A stretch of DNA of 64,000 nt from Defluviitaleaceae bacterium (lineage in GTDB: Bacteria > Bacillota > Clostridia > Lachnospirales > WRBF01), in assembly GCA_009784685.1 (NCBI GenBank), contig WRBF01000003.1, positions 1-64,000 on the forward strand, in the 5' to 3' direction. The translations under genes and the position numbers were made by a program. The notes beneath the pieces are model-generated. The model made no database searches, was not told the origin of the DNA, and worked only from the letters and a program-made list of their open reading frames with translations. The stretch's first letter is position 1. Each line of letters begins with the position of its first letter. Below, piece by piece: positions 32,676 through 42,139 of this stretch.

Positions 32676-33838
32676 TTAATAATAATGATTTAGATGGTCT
32701 AAAAACGCCAAAAGACATTTTAACAAGACCCAAAGACCTCAAAAAATGGTCTGTACCAATTATCAGCGGACTTATCCTTGTATTTACCGTAATTTTAGCA
32801 GTTATCTATGCCTTTTCTCTTACGCACGAAGGGGATTTAATTACTGCTACCGGGCGTAATAATGTTGATTTTGGTGTGCATTATCATGAAAATGAATTTT
32901 TTGGAGAGAATCCTGTACCAAACAATTTGCATTTTTTGGGTCATTTTACAGATTTCATTGAAATATTTAGCAGTTTTTCGGCTGATTTCAGCGATGAGTT
33001 CGATATAAGCTACCAATATATTGCTCAAAAACGCTTTGTTATTACGCATACATCCGGCGGTATAAGCTCTGTTATTCATGAACAAGTTTTGGATATATCC
33101 AATGCAAGCGGCAGAATTTTTGGTAATAGTCTTGAATTTTTAAGTGACAGCGGCGATGATTTGCCCGGAGGAACATACGTGATTTACCCGCAGGATTATA
33201 TGGATAAATTCCTTGAATTCCTGGTATATAACGACCAGCATTTAGGCGTTGATACAGGCGGAGCACCGGCATTTCGTAATTTTTCAGCTACGCTGTTTAT
33301 TGAATTCACCTACCAAATAGCTGCTTTCCCTATTGGCATAACAGAAAGCAGTATGCGAGGGTTTCAACTGCCAATTGGTGACGATGTTTTTACCCTTACA
33401 GAACTTGGAACACCGGGCTTTACTTCCTCTTTAAACCTATCCCCGGAAGTACGTGAAGTCAACAATTTTATGATTATAATATTTGTCTTAGTGTTTGCAT
33501 CAAGCGGGCTTGGTTTGTTTATTGGAATATCACGCCTTTCTGTTGATCCCAATGAGGATCGACAAAGAGCTAACACAATCTTGAGAAAATATGCTAGTGA
33601 AATTGTTATTTCAAAAACCTCTTTGGATTTATCCGGCTATAAGATTATGGAAGTAGACGAATTTGAAGAGATTTTAAAACTGGCGATTAATTTAAACAAG
33701 CATATTATTTGCTTCCGCAGCAGCATTAAAGCGGAATTTTGCACTTTGATAGATGAATATGCTTACTATTATGAAATAACTTACCCTGAAAACTTATCAA
33801 GCATTAACCATCATATAGTGAAAGGCGATTACTTATGA
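32672..33838 (+). CDS. DUF5305-type membrane protein
   Basis: This 388-residue protein starts at TTG 32672, overlapping the sipW stop by four bases (TTGA), with GGAGGG upstream. A membrane helix at about 31-50 and a second near 268-290 enclose a large outside domain with the DUF5305 hallmark VDFGVHYHENEFFGE. DUF5305 proteins are often encoded next to SipW-type peptidases, which is where this one lies. Its role is unknown; assistance in export or assembly is a guess. Confidence 0.75.
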   Translation: MINNNDLDGLKTPKDILTRPKDLKKWSVPIISGLILVFTVILAVIYAFSLTHEGDLITATGRNNVDFGVHYHENEFFGENPVPNNLHFLGHFTDFIEIFSSFSADFSDEFDISYQYIAQKRFVITHTSGGISSVIHEQVLDISNASGRIFGNSLEFLSDSGDDLPGGTYVIYPQDYMDKFLEFLVYNDQHLGVDTGGAPAFRNFSATLFIEFTYQIAAFPIGITESSMRGFQLPIGDDVFTLTELGTPGFTSSLNLSPEVREVNNFMIIIFVLVFASSGLGLFIGISRLSVDPNEDRQRANTILRKYASEIVISKTSLDLSGYKIMEVDEFEEILKLAINLNKHIICFRSSIKAEFCTLIDEYAYYYEITYPENLSSINHHIVKGDYL

Positions 33839-33885
33839 TGAAAAAACTATACAGATTTGAAAATACAGGAGAAAACATCTTATGA
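33835..33885 (+). other. 16-codon ORF bridging two genes
   Basis: ATGATGAAAAAACTATACAG starts inside the DUF5305 stop and the frame ends with TGA inside the ATGA start of the lactate permease gene. Both junctions are ATGA-type overlaps, and the permease's ribosome binding site AGGAG lies within it. It may be a coupling device or a chance frame; the peptide MMKKLYRFENTGENIL shows nothing. Confidence 0.3.
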
Positions 33886-35423
33886 CGATACTTCTATCTT
33901 TAGCTCCGATATTAACACTGCTCCTTTGCCTAATATTTTTTAAGATGCCGGCAAGTAAAGCAGGGGCAATTTCTATGATTTTCGCCTTTATAATTGCGCT
34001 TTCCTTTTTTGGAATAGATTTTTTTGGTATGTCAGTCGCTATGGGAAAAGGGATTACACTTGCGTTTTTTGTTTTGCTAATTGTATGGGCTGCCCTTTTT
34101 CTTTATCATTTAGTCGATGATTTTAAAGCACTTGATGTTATCAATAAAAATATATTGATTTTTGTCAAAGATAAGTTCGTACAGTTCCTGCTGATAGCTT
34201 GGCTGTTCTCTGCTATGTTACAGGGAATTGCCGGCTTTGGAGTCCCCGTAATAATAACTGTCCCTATTTTAATTTCACTTGGATTTAACCCTGTCACGTC
34301 TGTTGTTGCCGTTTTAATTGGACATTCGTGGGCAGTAAGCTTCGGCTCTATGGGTTCATCTTTTTACGCAATTTTCTTAATGACCGGGGTTCCTCAGCAG
34401 TATTTAGGTTTTGCTTTATGGATTTTTGGAACTACTGCAATGATCTTAACAGGGCTTGCTGTTTGTTATCTTTACGGTGGAGTCAAGCAAATGTTCAAAG
34501 GGCTTGTATACATTTTACCGGTAAGTGCGTTAACATCTGCAACAATTTTTTTAACTGTAAATTTACAGTTGTTTTCACTTGTAGGCTTATCGTCCGCACT
34601 GGTCGGGTTAATAACAATGTACACAATATACCGACTTAGCGCAAAAAAAGAAGGCAAGGACAAGCTGTATTCCTCGTCACTTAATTTATGGCAGGCGGCC
34701 TTACCCTATTTTTCGGTAATAGTTTTAACACTTTTAATCCAATCTTTAGGCATCAAAAATATCGCAGCGTTATCTTTTAGCTTCCCCGGGTTTACAACAG
34801 AACTTGGTCATGTAGTAAGCGCAGAGCCCGCATATTCAACAATCAGACTGTTTGGTCATCCCGGACCTATTTTGTTCTCTGCCGCCGGGATTGGGGTATT
34901 AACTTACAAAATAGCCGGTGTATGGGATGTTAAAATATTTAAAGGTACTGTTAAAAAAACCTTCGCCCGCTGTGTTCCAACCTCATTAAGCTTGCTCTGC
35001 TTAATAACTATGGCAGTAATAATGATGGATTCAGGGATGACAACAGAGCTCGCAACCAGAACCGCAGAGGTATCAGGAAGGTTTTATCCTATTTTCGCAC
35101 CGCTTTTTGGTGTCCTTGGAAGCTTTATAACAGGCAGTAACACGAATTCAAACGTCCTGTTTGGGCAATTTCAATATACAATCGCAAAAAATCTTGGCGT
35201 AAGCACAGCTGTTATGTGTGCGGCACAGTCAATCGGAGGCTCTATAGGCGTAAGCACAGGCCCGAATGGTGTATTAATGGGCGCAACAGCATCAAAGCTT
35301 GTTGGACAAGAATCGTTAATATATAAGAAAGTATCATGGATTGCGCTGTTAATAGCACTTGCTCTTGGAATTTTAAATTTCATATTGTTGGAAGTGCTGC
35401 AATTAAATATAGGGGGCATATAG
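33882..35423 (+). CDS. lctP: L-lactate permease family transporter
   Basis: This 513-residue protein has about 12-14 membrane helices and the LctP family signatures GIAGFGVPVIITVPILISLGF, GHSWAVSFGSMG and GSNTNSNVLFGQFQ. It moves lactate or glycolate together with protons. The length is a little under that of the E. coli protein (551). It follows the DUF5305 gene closely with CAGGAG as ribosome binding site, though its function has no evident link to the exported-protein genes. Confidence 0.93.
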   Translation: MTILLSLAPILTLLLCLIFFKMPASKAGAISMIFAFIIALSFFGIDFFGMSVAMGKGITLAFFVLLIVWAALFLYHLVDDFKALDVINKNILIFVKDKFVQFLLIAWLFSAMLQGIAGFGVPVIITVPILISLGFNPVTSVVAVLIGHSWAVSFGSMGSSFYAIFLMTGVPQQYLGFALWIFGTTAMILTGLAVCYLYGGVKQMFKGLVYILPVSALTSATIFLTVNLQLFSLVGLSSALVGLITMYTIYRLSAKKEGKDKLYSSSLNLWQAALPYFSVIVLTLLIQSLGIKNIAALSFSFPGFTTELGHVVSAEPAYSTIRLFGHPGPILFSAAGIGVLTYKIAGVWDVKIFKGTVKKTFARCVPTSLSLLCLITMAVIMMDSGMTTELATRTAEVSGRFYPIFAPLFGVLGSFITGSNTNSNVLFGQFQYTIAKNLGVSTAVMCAAQSIGGSIGVSTGPNGVLMGATASKLVGQESLIYKKVSWIALLIALALGILNFILLEVLQLNIGGI

Positions 35424-35424
35424 G

Positions 35425-35589
35425 ATGAATTTTATAAAAAAATTGTTGTTATCTAAGAGTTTTCAACTGATTTTATTCGGCATAGCTTTTGCTTTTATCT
35501 ATACTTCAATACATTCCGGGGATATGACTTTAGGCTATGTCGGGATTTTGATAATCATTGCTGATGCTGTGTTTATTTTAGTGACATAG
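35425..35589 (+). CDS. 54-residue membrane protein
   Basis: Starts at ATG 35425, one base after the permease stop, with AGGGGG upstream. It has a basic N-terminus (MNFIKKLLLSKS) and two hydrophobic segments (FQLILFGIAFAFIYTS and VGILIIIADAVFILV). It may be an accessory subunit of the permease. No family was recognised. Confidence 0.6.
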   Translation: MNFIKKLLLSKSFQLILFGIAFAFIYTSIHSGDMTLGYVGILIIIADAVFILVT

Positions 35590-35629
35590 CAAGAACCTGT
35601 TTAACGATATATTAAACAGGTTCTTGCTA
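35587..35629. terminator. 18-bp perfect hairpin between convergent genes
   Basis: TAGCAAGAACCTGTTTAA (35587-35604) and its exact complement (35612-35629) enclose a seven-base loop. It begins within the stop codon of the 54-residue protein. No T-tract follows on plus, so it may work as a bidirectional stop or an RNA stabiliser. Confidence 0.7.
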
Positions 35630-35641
35630 TGAGCAGCAGCA

Positions 35642-36223
35642 CTAAATATTGTTAAAAATATTACTTAGATCTATATCAAGCTGTTCAGCTGAAGAAAAAT
35701 GGATAGTTGTTATACCTAAGCAATCAGCAGTATTTAAGTTATCAATATTATCATCAATCATTATTGCATTCACAGGGTCTACGCAAAGCTTCTTAAGGGT
35801 AAGCTCAAAAATATCAATGTTTGGTTTTGCTTTTCTCTCTTCGCTTGATACTATAATTAACTCAAATAATCCTTCAAGGGAAAAGTCATTTATAATTTTA
35901 CGAACAAACTTTGACGGTGCATTTGTCAAAAGTGCGACTGGATTCGTTTTTCTATACCTTTTTATTATTTCAACTACTTGAGAATTAATTGATACTAATT
36001 CCATCCAGGAATCTTCAATTTGCCTAGGAGAAACCCCGGTTTTATCTGATAACATTACAAACATTTCTTCTTGCGTTATACTACCGATATCAGCCTTTGA
36101 TACAATTTCTTGTTTAACTTGCTTTGCCTCTTCTTTTGAAAAGTATCTTTCCAACCAAAAGGGAGCGATTTCAGAGCAAATTACTCCAAAAAAATCAAAA
36201 ATAATAACGGCATCTTTCGTCAT
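35642..36223 (-). CDS. HAD-superfamily phosphatase
   Basis: 193 residues from ATG 36223 (AAAGGAG eight bases upstream). Motif I is FDFFGVI, so the nucleophile Asp is kept while the usual second Asp is Phe, as in some YihX-like HAD members that have other residues there. Motif II is LLTNAPS, the lysine of motif III is in ERKAKPN, and motif IV is MIDDNIDN. It is most like small sugar-phosphate phosphatases. It lies 37 bp after the TIR-DeoR fusion gene and is probably in the same operon. Confidence 0.82.
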   Translation of the reverse strand: MTKDAVIIFDFFGVICSEIAPFWLERYFSKEEAKQVKQEIVSKADIGSITQEEMFVMLSDKTGVSPRQIEDSWMELVSINSQVVEIIKRYRKTNPVALLTNAPSKFVRKIINDFSLEGLFELIIVSSEERKAKPNIDIFELTLKKLCVDPVNAIMIDDNIDNLNTADCLGITTIHFSSAEQLDIDLSNIFNNI

Positions 36224-36260
36224 AATAATTCTCCTTTCTAAATTTTTATGTCTACACGCT

Positions 36261-37592
36261 CTATGCAAACAGTATTTTGTTAGGTATTATTTTTTTTATT
36301 TCTTCCAGATATGTGTTTGACGGATTTGAATTTACAATCAATGTAAAGTCATCATCATAATCAGCAAGTTTTGACTCTAAAGATATTCCAAATTTTGAAT
36401 CGTCACACACAAAAACTTTTCTCTTCGACAAGTTTAGCGCACTTATTTTGCAGCCTACTTCATCATTGCTGTGTGTTGTTATTCCTGAATCAATATGAGC
36501 ACCGTTAAGCCCAATAAATCCAACATCAAACTCGTCTCTTACGCTCGAAAGGTTTGTTAGAATATTTTGATCGTTATCAATTGGTACAATTGCTTGCGTT
36601 GAAGTTCTAACCTGACCATACGGTATGTATAACTTTACTGAAGAAAATCTATCATCAAACCCCATAGAGACGCAGCAAGTAGTAATAATATTTGCTATTT
36701 CAATAGAATTTGTTGCAATTGAAATGTTCGATAAAGATCTCATTTCCACTTTTTTGCAAATAATGTTTGCAATTTCTTTTGTTGTTGAACCTGCATCTAA
36801 GTAAATATACATATCATTTTTCAACAAACTGGAAGCTTTACGAGCAACCATAACTTTTTGCTTGTGGTTAAGCTCATTTTTCCACGAAGAGTGTTCCTCT
36901 ATTAGATATAGTTCATATCCATCATAGGACAATCCGGGTATTAAATTCCTTTGAGTAATTAAGTTTAAGATGTTTTCAAATTCTAAATCAGATAGCGCTA
37001 TTTCTGAGTTATGCGAAATCAATTCTTTTAAAGAGGATATAGATATCGGATTTTCTTGTCTATGAGGAAACACAGCTTTTCTTATAAGGCTAGCAATTAT
37101 AGTCAACAAGGACTCTGCTTCTTCAATTGCTTGAGTTGGCTTAATTAATTTAGGCTCGTGATATCGTTTTAAGTCACGGCATATCAACGCAAATAGCTCT
37201 GATGAAATATCATTAGCCATGTGCTTAATTGCACCCTCTGAAAAATTTGAAATTTTAATATATTTTCTACTGCTCATTTCTGGAAAATATTCTTCTAGCG
37301 ATATGTCATCAATTAATATTGGCAGGACAAAAACTCTGCTTAGCTCTCGTTCTTTTTTTAACGCCCATTCAACTTCTTGTTTAACCCATTTTGATTTTGC
37401 AGCCAGTTCGCTAATAAAAAGTAGAACATAATCCACATCGCTCTTTATAGCTTTTTCAAGAACATTAGAAAGATTATCTCCAATTAAAATATTGTTTTCG
37501 TCTATCCACCCTAATATGTGATTTGGAAAGCTATTTTTGATTTCCCTAACTAACGGTTTATGATGACTTTCATGGCTCATAAAAATTTTCAT
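36261..37592 (-). CDS. TIR domain fused to a DeoR-type sensor domain
   Basis: 443 residues; GAGGTGA precedes the ATG. Residues 1-140 are a TIR domain (MKIFMSHESHHKPLVREI, DYVLLFISELAAKSKWVKQEVEWA) with Glu73 in the place of the NADase catalytic glutamate. Residues 155-235 are helical and may be a divergent winged helix. Residues 242-443 are a DeoR C-terminal phosphosugar-binding domain: YIYLDAGSTTKEIA (263-276), ATNS (293-296), FDVGFIGLNGAHIDSGITT (355-373) and DDSKFG (397-402). The DeoR DNA-binding helix (RRDL type) is not visible. Likely a TIR effector whose activity is gated by a sugar phosphate or nucleotide. Confidence 0.8.
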   Translation of the reverse strand: MKIFMSHESHHKPLVREIKNSFPNHILGWIDENNILIGDNLSNVLEKAIKSDVDYVLLFISELAAKSKWVKQEVEWALKKERELSRVFVLPILIDDISLEEYFPEMSSRKYIKISNFSEGAIKHMANDISSELFALICRDLKRYHEPKLIKPTQAIEEAESLLTIIASLIRKAVFPHRQENPISISSLKELISHNSEIALSDLEFENILNLITQRNLIPGLSYDGYELYLIEEHSSWKNELNHKQKVMVARKASSLLKNDMYIYLDAGSTTKEIANIICKKVEMRSLSNISIATNSIEIANIITTCCVSMGFDDRFSSVKLYIPYGQVRTSTQAIVPIDNDQNILTNLSSVRDEFDVGFIGLNGAHIDSGITTHSNDEVGCKISALNLSKRKVFVCDDSKFGISLESKLADYDDDFTLIVNSNPSNTYLEEIKKIIPNKILFA

Positions 37593-37629
37593 AAGTTAAT
37601 CACCTCAAAATATAATCTGCGCCCTTTAT

Positions 37630-37792
37630 TATAGACAATATACTCCAAAACACTACCGCCAAACTTGACATTTTCCGATAAGCTGCGTTGCCGGAACCTC
37701 GCCGTACCTTCGGGTACGCCGAGAACCCGTCGCCTTGCTTATCGAAAAATCTCTGCGCTTGGTCGGTAGCGTTTTAAAGTATAACGTCTATA
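37630..37792. mobile_element. 163-bp palindromic miniature element, copy B
   Basis: Ends TATAGACAATATACTCCAAA on the left and the imperfect complement on the right (TATAGACGTTATACTTTAAA read on the other strand). The interior has CTTGACATTTT and GCTGCGTTGCC, comparable to CTTGCCTTTTT and GCTGCGTCAG in copy A (11273-11434), and a strong inner hairpin CCGTACC-TTC-GGGTACG. It lies between the 3' end of alaS and the start of the TIR gene. No coding content. Confidence 0.7.
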
Positions 37793-37796
37793 ACTT

Positions 37797-40463
37797 TTAC
37801 AACTGCCCTTCGATAACTTCCCTCGCCTTAGCAAGTGCCGCCTCAATCTTATCAAATTCAACGCCGCCGCCGGCTTGAGCAACATTAGCTTTGCCTCCGC
37901 CTTTGCCTCCGACAACTGCTATCGCTTCTTTAGCAATATTTCCCGCATGGATACCTTTTTTGACTACATCATCGGTTGCCATTACGACTATGCTTATTTT
38001 GCCTTCAAACCCTGCCGCTAAAGCTACTACACAAGTGCCTAGCTTATCACGCATTTTGTCGCCGTGTTCTCTTAAAGCTGCGACATCTGTTTCTTCTAAA
38101 TAAGCCGTTATAACAGGAATATCTTTAATGTTGATCACCGCATTTGATATAAGCTCGTCAACAATCCCGCCTGACATTTTAGATTTCATCTTGCTAATTT
38201 CAACTGATTGCTCTTTAATCTGTGCCATAATTGAATTAACCTTTTGAACAACATCCTGAGGCTGAGTCTTAACGGCTTCGCTAATTTGAAGAAGCTTGCT
38301 TTGAGCTTCTTTGTAGTGATTTATTGCATTTTTCCCCGTAACGGCTTCAATGCGCCGCACACCTGATGCAATGCCTGTTTCAGATAAAATAGCGAAACAG
38401 CCAAGTTCAGATGTATTTTTCACATGTGTACCGCCGCAAAGCTCGATACTGTAATCTGAAACGTTTACGACACGCACAATCTCACCGTATTTTTCACCAA
38501 AAAGTGCGCTTGCGCCTTCTTTTTTCGCTTCGGCAATTGATTTTTCAGCCGAGCTTATATCAAGACACTCAAGTATTTTCTCGTTAACTTTTCTTTCAAC
38601 TTCATCAAGCATTTCACGGCTTAACGGCTCAAAGTTTGTAAAGTCAAAGCGGAGACGGTTTGCATCAAGACTTGAACCTGCTTGCTCTACGTGGCTGCCC
38701 GCCACTTCTTTAAGTGCCTTATGGACTAAATGTGTTGCTGTATGATTGCGGCATATATCAAGATGTATATTTTTATCGACGATCGTCTCTGTTATATCGC
38801 CTACTTTTAAGCTGCCCCTTGTTACCGTACCAATATGCGCTTCTCGTTCTCCTGATATTAAAATACAGTCAGTTACCTGAACTTCACCGTTTTCGGTTTT
38901 AATTATGCCTATATCGCCTTTTTGCCCGCCTTTTTCAGCGTAAAACGATGTTTTATCAGTTATAACCGATACATCCATCCCCTTGTTTATAACATCTACA
39001 ACTTCATCACCGGAGATAAGAGCGACAATTTTTGCATTTTCCAAATATATATTTTCATAGCCTGTAAATTCCGTTGCTTTAGAATCGCTTCCAAGCTTAT
39101 GATAAACTGTTGTATCTGCCCCCATATAGCCTGTCTCTTCCCTTGCTGCCCTCGCCCGCTCTCTTTGTTTTTCAAGCTGTTCTGAAAATGAAGTTTCATC
39201 TACTGTTATGCCATGTTCTTCAAGAAGTTCTTTCATAATGTCGAGCGGAAGACCATAAGTATCATAAAGCTTAAACGCTTCTTGTCCATCCAATATGCTT
39301 GGATTATCACCTTTAAGCGTTGTCATTTTTTCAATTGTATCTTTCAAAATTGATGACGCATGGCGAATGGTATCGTTAAATTTTTGCTCTTCAGCAGCTA
39401 TAATTTTGTGAATATGATCCCGCTTTTCACTAAGTTCAGGATAGGCATCTCCGGAAACTTTTATCACAACTTCACTTAAATCAGCAAGAAAAGATTTATC
39501 AGTATTTAAAATACCAAGTGCCTGACCATGTCTTAACGCACGGCGAAGCAATTTACGAAATACATAACCCCTGCCTTCCCCAGACGGCATAACACCGTCT
39601 GCAGTCATAAACGTAATCGCTCGGATATGGTCTGTTATAACTCTTATGTGAACATCCATATTTTCATCTATGCCATATTTTACATTAGCAGCCTTGCAAA
39701 TATCATCACGTATAATCTTCAAAGTGTCGATGTCAAAAATAGAATGCACTCCTTGCATTAAAAGTGCAAGACGTTCAAGCCCCATACCTGTATCAATGCT
39801 CTTTTTTTCAAGAGGAGCATATGATCCGTCTTCCTGCTTATCAAACTGTGTAAAGACAAGATTCCAAAACTCCATATACCGCTCACAGTCACAGCCTACA
39901 GCGCAAGTATCTTTGTCACAGCCGTATTCAACACCTTTGTCGTAATATATTTCGGAACAAGGTCCGCAAGGCCCAACGCCTACTTCCCAAAAATTATCCT
40001 CTTTGCCAAGCCGAGTGATTCTTTCTTTAGGCAGCCCTATTTTCTGATGCCAAATATCAAAGGATTCATCATCATCAAGATAAATTGAAACATGAAGCTT
40101 GTCTATCGGAATTTCCATTATTTCCGTTACAAATTCCCAAGCCCACACTATACTCTCTTCTTTAAAGTAATCACCAAAAGAAAAATTGCCCAACATCTCG
40201 AAAAAAGTTCCATGTCTTGTTGTTTTTCCAACATTGTCAATATCGCCGGTTCTCATACACTTTTGACAAGTAGTAACACGCTTTGACGGGGGAGTTTCTT
40301 GCCCCGTAAAATAAGGCTTAAGCGGTGCCATACCTGCGTTTATAAGTAAAAGACTTTTATCATTCTGTGGAACAAGCGGGAAACTCGCCATTTTATAATG
40401 GTTTTTCCCTTCAAAGAAAGATAAGAAGCTTCCTCTAAGCTCGTTTAGCCCTAGGTTTTTCAT
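37797..40463 (-). CDS. alaS: Alanyl-tRNA synthetase
   Basis: This 888-residue protein has the class II core (FFEMLGNFSFGDYFKEE, TRHGTFFEM), the editing-domain zinc motif HTATHLVHKAL with the later CGGTHV, and the C-terminal glycine-rich GGKGGGKANVAQAGG. Length is normal. AGGAGG precedes the ATG. A hairpin lies in the leader. Confidence 0.98.
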   Translation of the reverse strand: MKNLGLNELRGSFLSFFEGKNHYKMASFPLVPQNDKSLLLINAGMAPLKPYFTGQETPPSKRVTTCQKCMRTGDIDNVGKTTRHGTFFEMLGNFSFGDYFKEESIVWAWEFVTEIMEIPIDKLHVSIYLDDDESFDIWHQKIGLPKERITRLGKEDNFWEVGVGPCGPCSEIYYDKGVEYGCDKDTCAVGCDCERYMEFWNLVFTQFDKQEDGSYAPLEKKSIDTGMGLERLALLMQGVHSIFDIDTLKIIRDDICKAANVKYGIDENMDVHIRVITDHIRAITFMTADGVMPSGEGRGYVFRKLLRRALRHGQALGILNTDKSFLADLSEVVIKVSGDAYPELSEKRDHIHKIIAAEEQKFNDTIRHASSILKDTIEKMTTLKGDNPSILDGQEAFKLYDTYGLPLDIMKELLEEHGITVDETSFSEQLEKQRERARAAREETGYMGADTTVYHKLGSDSKATEFTGYENIYLENAKIVALISGDEVVDVINKGMDVSVITDKTSFYAEKGGQKGDIGIIKTENGEVQVTDCILISGEREAHIGTVTRGSLKVGDITETIVDKNIHLDICRNHTATHLVHKALKEVAGSHVEQAGSSLDANRLRFDFTNFEPLSREMLDEVERKVNEKILECLDISSAEKSIAEAKKEGASALFGEKYGEIVRVVNVSDYSIELCGGTHVKNTSELGCFAILSETGIASGVRRIEAVTGKNAINHYKEAQSKLLQISEAVKTQPQDVVQKVNSIMAQIKEQSVEISKMKSKMSGGIVDELISNAVINIKDIPVITAYLEETDVAALREHGDKMRDKLGTCVVALAAGFEGKISIVVMATDDVVKKGIHAGNIAKEAIAVVGGKGGGKANVAQAGGGVEFDKIEAALAKAREVIEGQL

Positions 40464-40502
40464 TTTTAGTTCCTCCTGTTTAAGCAGTCTTAACTATACC
40501 CC

Positions 40503-40543
40503 TGCACCAAACACAAGACAATCTTTGCAGTCTTTTTGGTGCA
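40503..40543 (-). promoter_or_regulatory. Hairpin in the alaS leader
   Basis: TGCACCAAA (40503-40511) pairs with TTTGGTGCA (40535-40543), with an inner AAGAC/GTCTT pairing. It sits 40 bases upstream of alaS. There is no T-tract and no T-box sequence. A TTGACA with a TAGAAT 15 bases on lies just upstream, so the hairpin would be in the 5' untranslated RNA. Confidence 0.5.
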
Positions 40544-40594
40544 ATGGTAATATTCTATAATATACACCATATTGTCAAATAAAAACAGCCCCTT

Positions 40595-42127
40595 TTACAT
40601 TAGCGGGGCAAAAAAGTGCAGTATCGCATCAATAAACTCATTCAAAAAAGTTCTTTTTTCACTGAAAACCTCGCGTCCGTCGGACATAGTTTTAAGTGCA
40701 TCTTCTTTTACATCTTTTATAATGCTTGAATTATACAAAAGTGTTGCACATTCAAAATGCAGATAAAGGCTTCTGTAGTCAAGGTTTATTGTCCCTACAA
40801 CTGCTATTTCATCGTCACAAACAAAACTTTTCGCATGAAGAAACCCTAGGGAATACTCATAAATCCTTATCCCAACATCAAGCAGATATCTGTAATAAGA
40901 GCGAGTTAGCCTGTAAACAATTTTTTTATCAGGAATGCCCGGGGTTACAATCCGAACATCAACGCCTCGTTTAGCCGCCATTTGAAGCGCATGAATCATT
41001 TTTTCGCTTATAATTAAATATGGCGTAAATATGTAAACATAACTCCTCGCCTGATTAAGTATTTCAATATAAACATTCTCTCCTAACTGCTCACCATCAA
41101 GCGGCGAATCACCGTAAGGAAGAACAAGTCCGTCGCTTACCGGCTTTTCGGTTGACATATTCTTATATGATGTATAATCATCAATGCGTTCGCCGGGTTT
41201 ACAAAAAGCATCCCAAGTTTCAATAAACATAAGCGTAAAGCTCCAAACAGCATCACCTTTAAGCCTAACGCCGGTATCTTTCCAAAGACCTAAGCGGTCG
41301 TTTAAATTGATGTATTCATCAGCAATGTTCATACCTCCGTTAAATGCCGTATGCCCGTCTATAACCACGATCTTTCTATGATTGCGGTTATTCATAAACC
41401 CTGACAAAAAAGGGACAATAGGGCTGAACCGAACTATTTTAATATTTTTTGATCTAAGATCAGCTATGTAAGAATTCGTAAACAGCTTAAGAGAGCCAAA
41501 ATCATCAAAAATCAATCTAACATCCACACCATCAGCTGCTTTTCTGATCAAAATTTCAATAATTCTATCCCACATTTTGCTTTCAGATATAATAAAGTAT
41601 TCAACAAAAATGAATTTTTCAGCGGATTCAAGTTCGGTAAGCATATCTTCAAACATTAACTCGCCAAAAGTATAATACTTTGCCCCGGTATTTTCAAATG
41701 CCGGATAAGATGAAGCACGCCTAATATACTGTATAAGCCCCGCAGATCTGTCACATCCTACCCGACAGCTGCTTGATTTAACACTGTCGCAATCCAAAAC
41801 ATTTGCAATAAGTGCATGTTCTTTCATCATGGCAGCTATTTTTCTCGTAGGGCGTTTATCCCCGTACAGAAGATATACAATCCCACCAAACACAGGAAAT
41901 GACATGACAATAATCAGCCACTTAACTTTGTACGCAGAGGCTTTGTCTTTTTGAATTAAATCTAAAATAACGAAAAAGCTGATTAGATAAAAGATAATGG
42001 AAAGAGCCGGAAGATGATTAGCTATCCTATTTGCCACTGCTATAAAAATTATAACTTGAGCAATAATCAAAACAACGAAAAAAATGATTATGTTAAGCCT
42101 TGTTGTTATGCTTTTCCAAATCTTCAT
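40595..42127 (-). CDS. cls: Cardiolipin synthase
   Basis: This 510-residue protein has two N-terminal membrane helices, a PLDc_N region and two phospholipase D motifs: HRKIVVIDGHTAFNGGMN and HAKSFVCDDEIAVVGTIN. It joins two phosphatidylglycerol molecules to cardiolipin at the membrane. Its last codons overlap a GCCCC/GGGGC hairpin followed on the minus strand by TTTTT (40580-40609), a probable terminator. Confidence 0.96.
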   Translation of the reverse strand: MKIWKSITTRLNIIIFFVVLIIAQVIIFIAVANRIANHLPALSIIFYLISFFVILDLIQKDKASAYKVKWLIIVMSFPVFGGIVYLLYGDKRPTRKIAAMMKEHALIANVLDCDSVKSSSCRVGCDRSAGLIQYIRRASSYPAFENTGAKYYTFGELMFEDMLTELESAEKFIFVEYFIISESKMWDRIIEILIRKAADGVDVRLIFDDFGSLKLFTNSYIADLRSKNIKIVRFSPIVPFLSGFMNNRNHRKIVVIDGHTAFNGGMNIADEYINLNDRLGLWKDTGVRLKGDAVWSFTLMFIETWDAFCKPGERIDDYTSYKNMSTEKPVSDGLVLPYGDSPLDGEQLGENVYIEILNQARSYVYIFTPYLIISEKMIHALQMAAKRGVDVRIVTPGIPDKKIVYRLTRSYYRYLLDVGIRIYEYSLGFLHAKSFVCDDEIAVVGTINLDYRSLYLHFECATLLYNSSIIKDVKEDALKTMSDGREVFSEKRTFLNEFIDAILHFFAPLM

Positions 42128-42139
42128 CTGATTTTCTCT

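Noticed and set aside
40464-40594. T-box leader of alaS
   Set aside because: There is a strong hairpin, but no AGGGUGG-type T-box sequence and no terminator/antiterminator arrangement; the space is too short for a full T-box.
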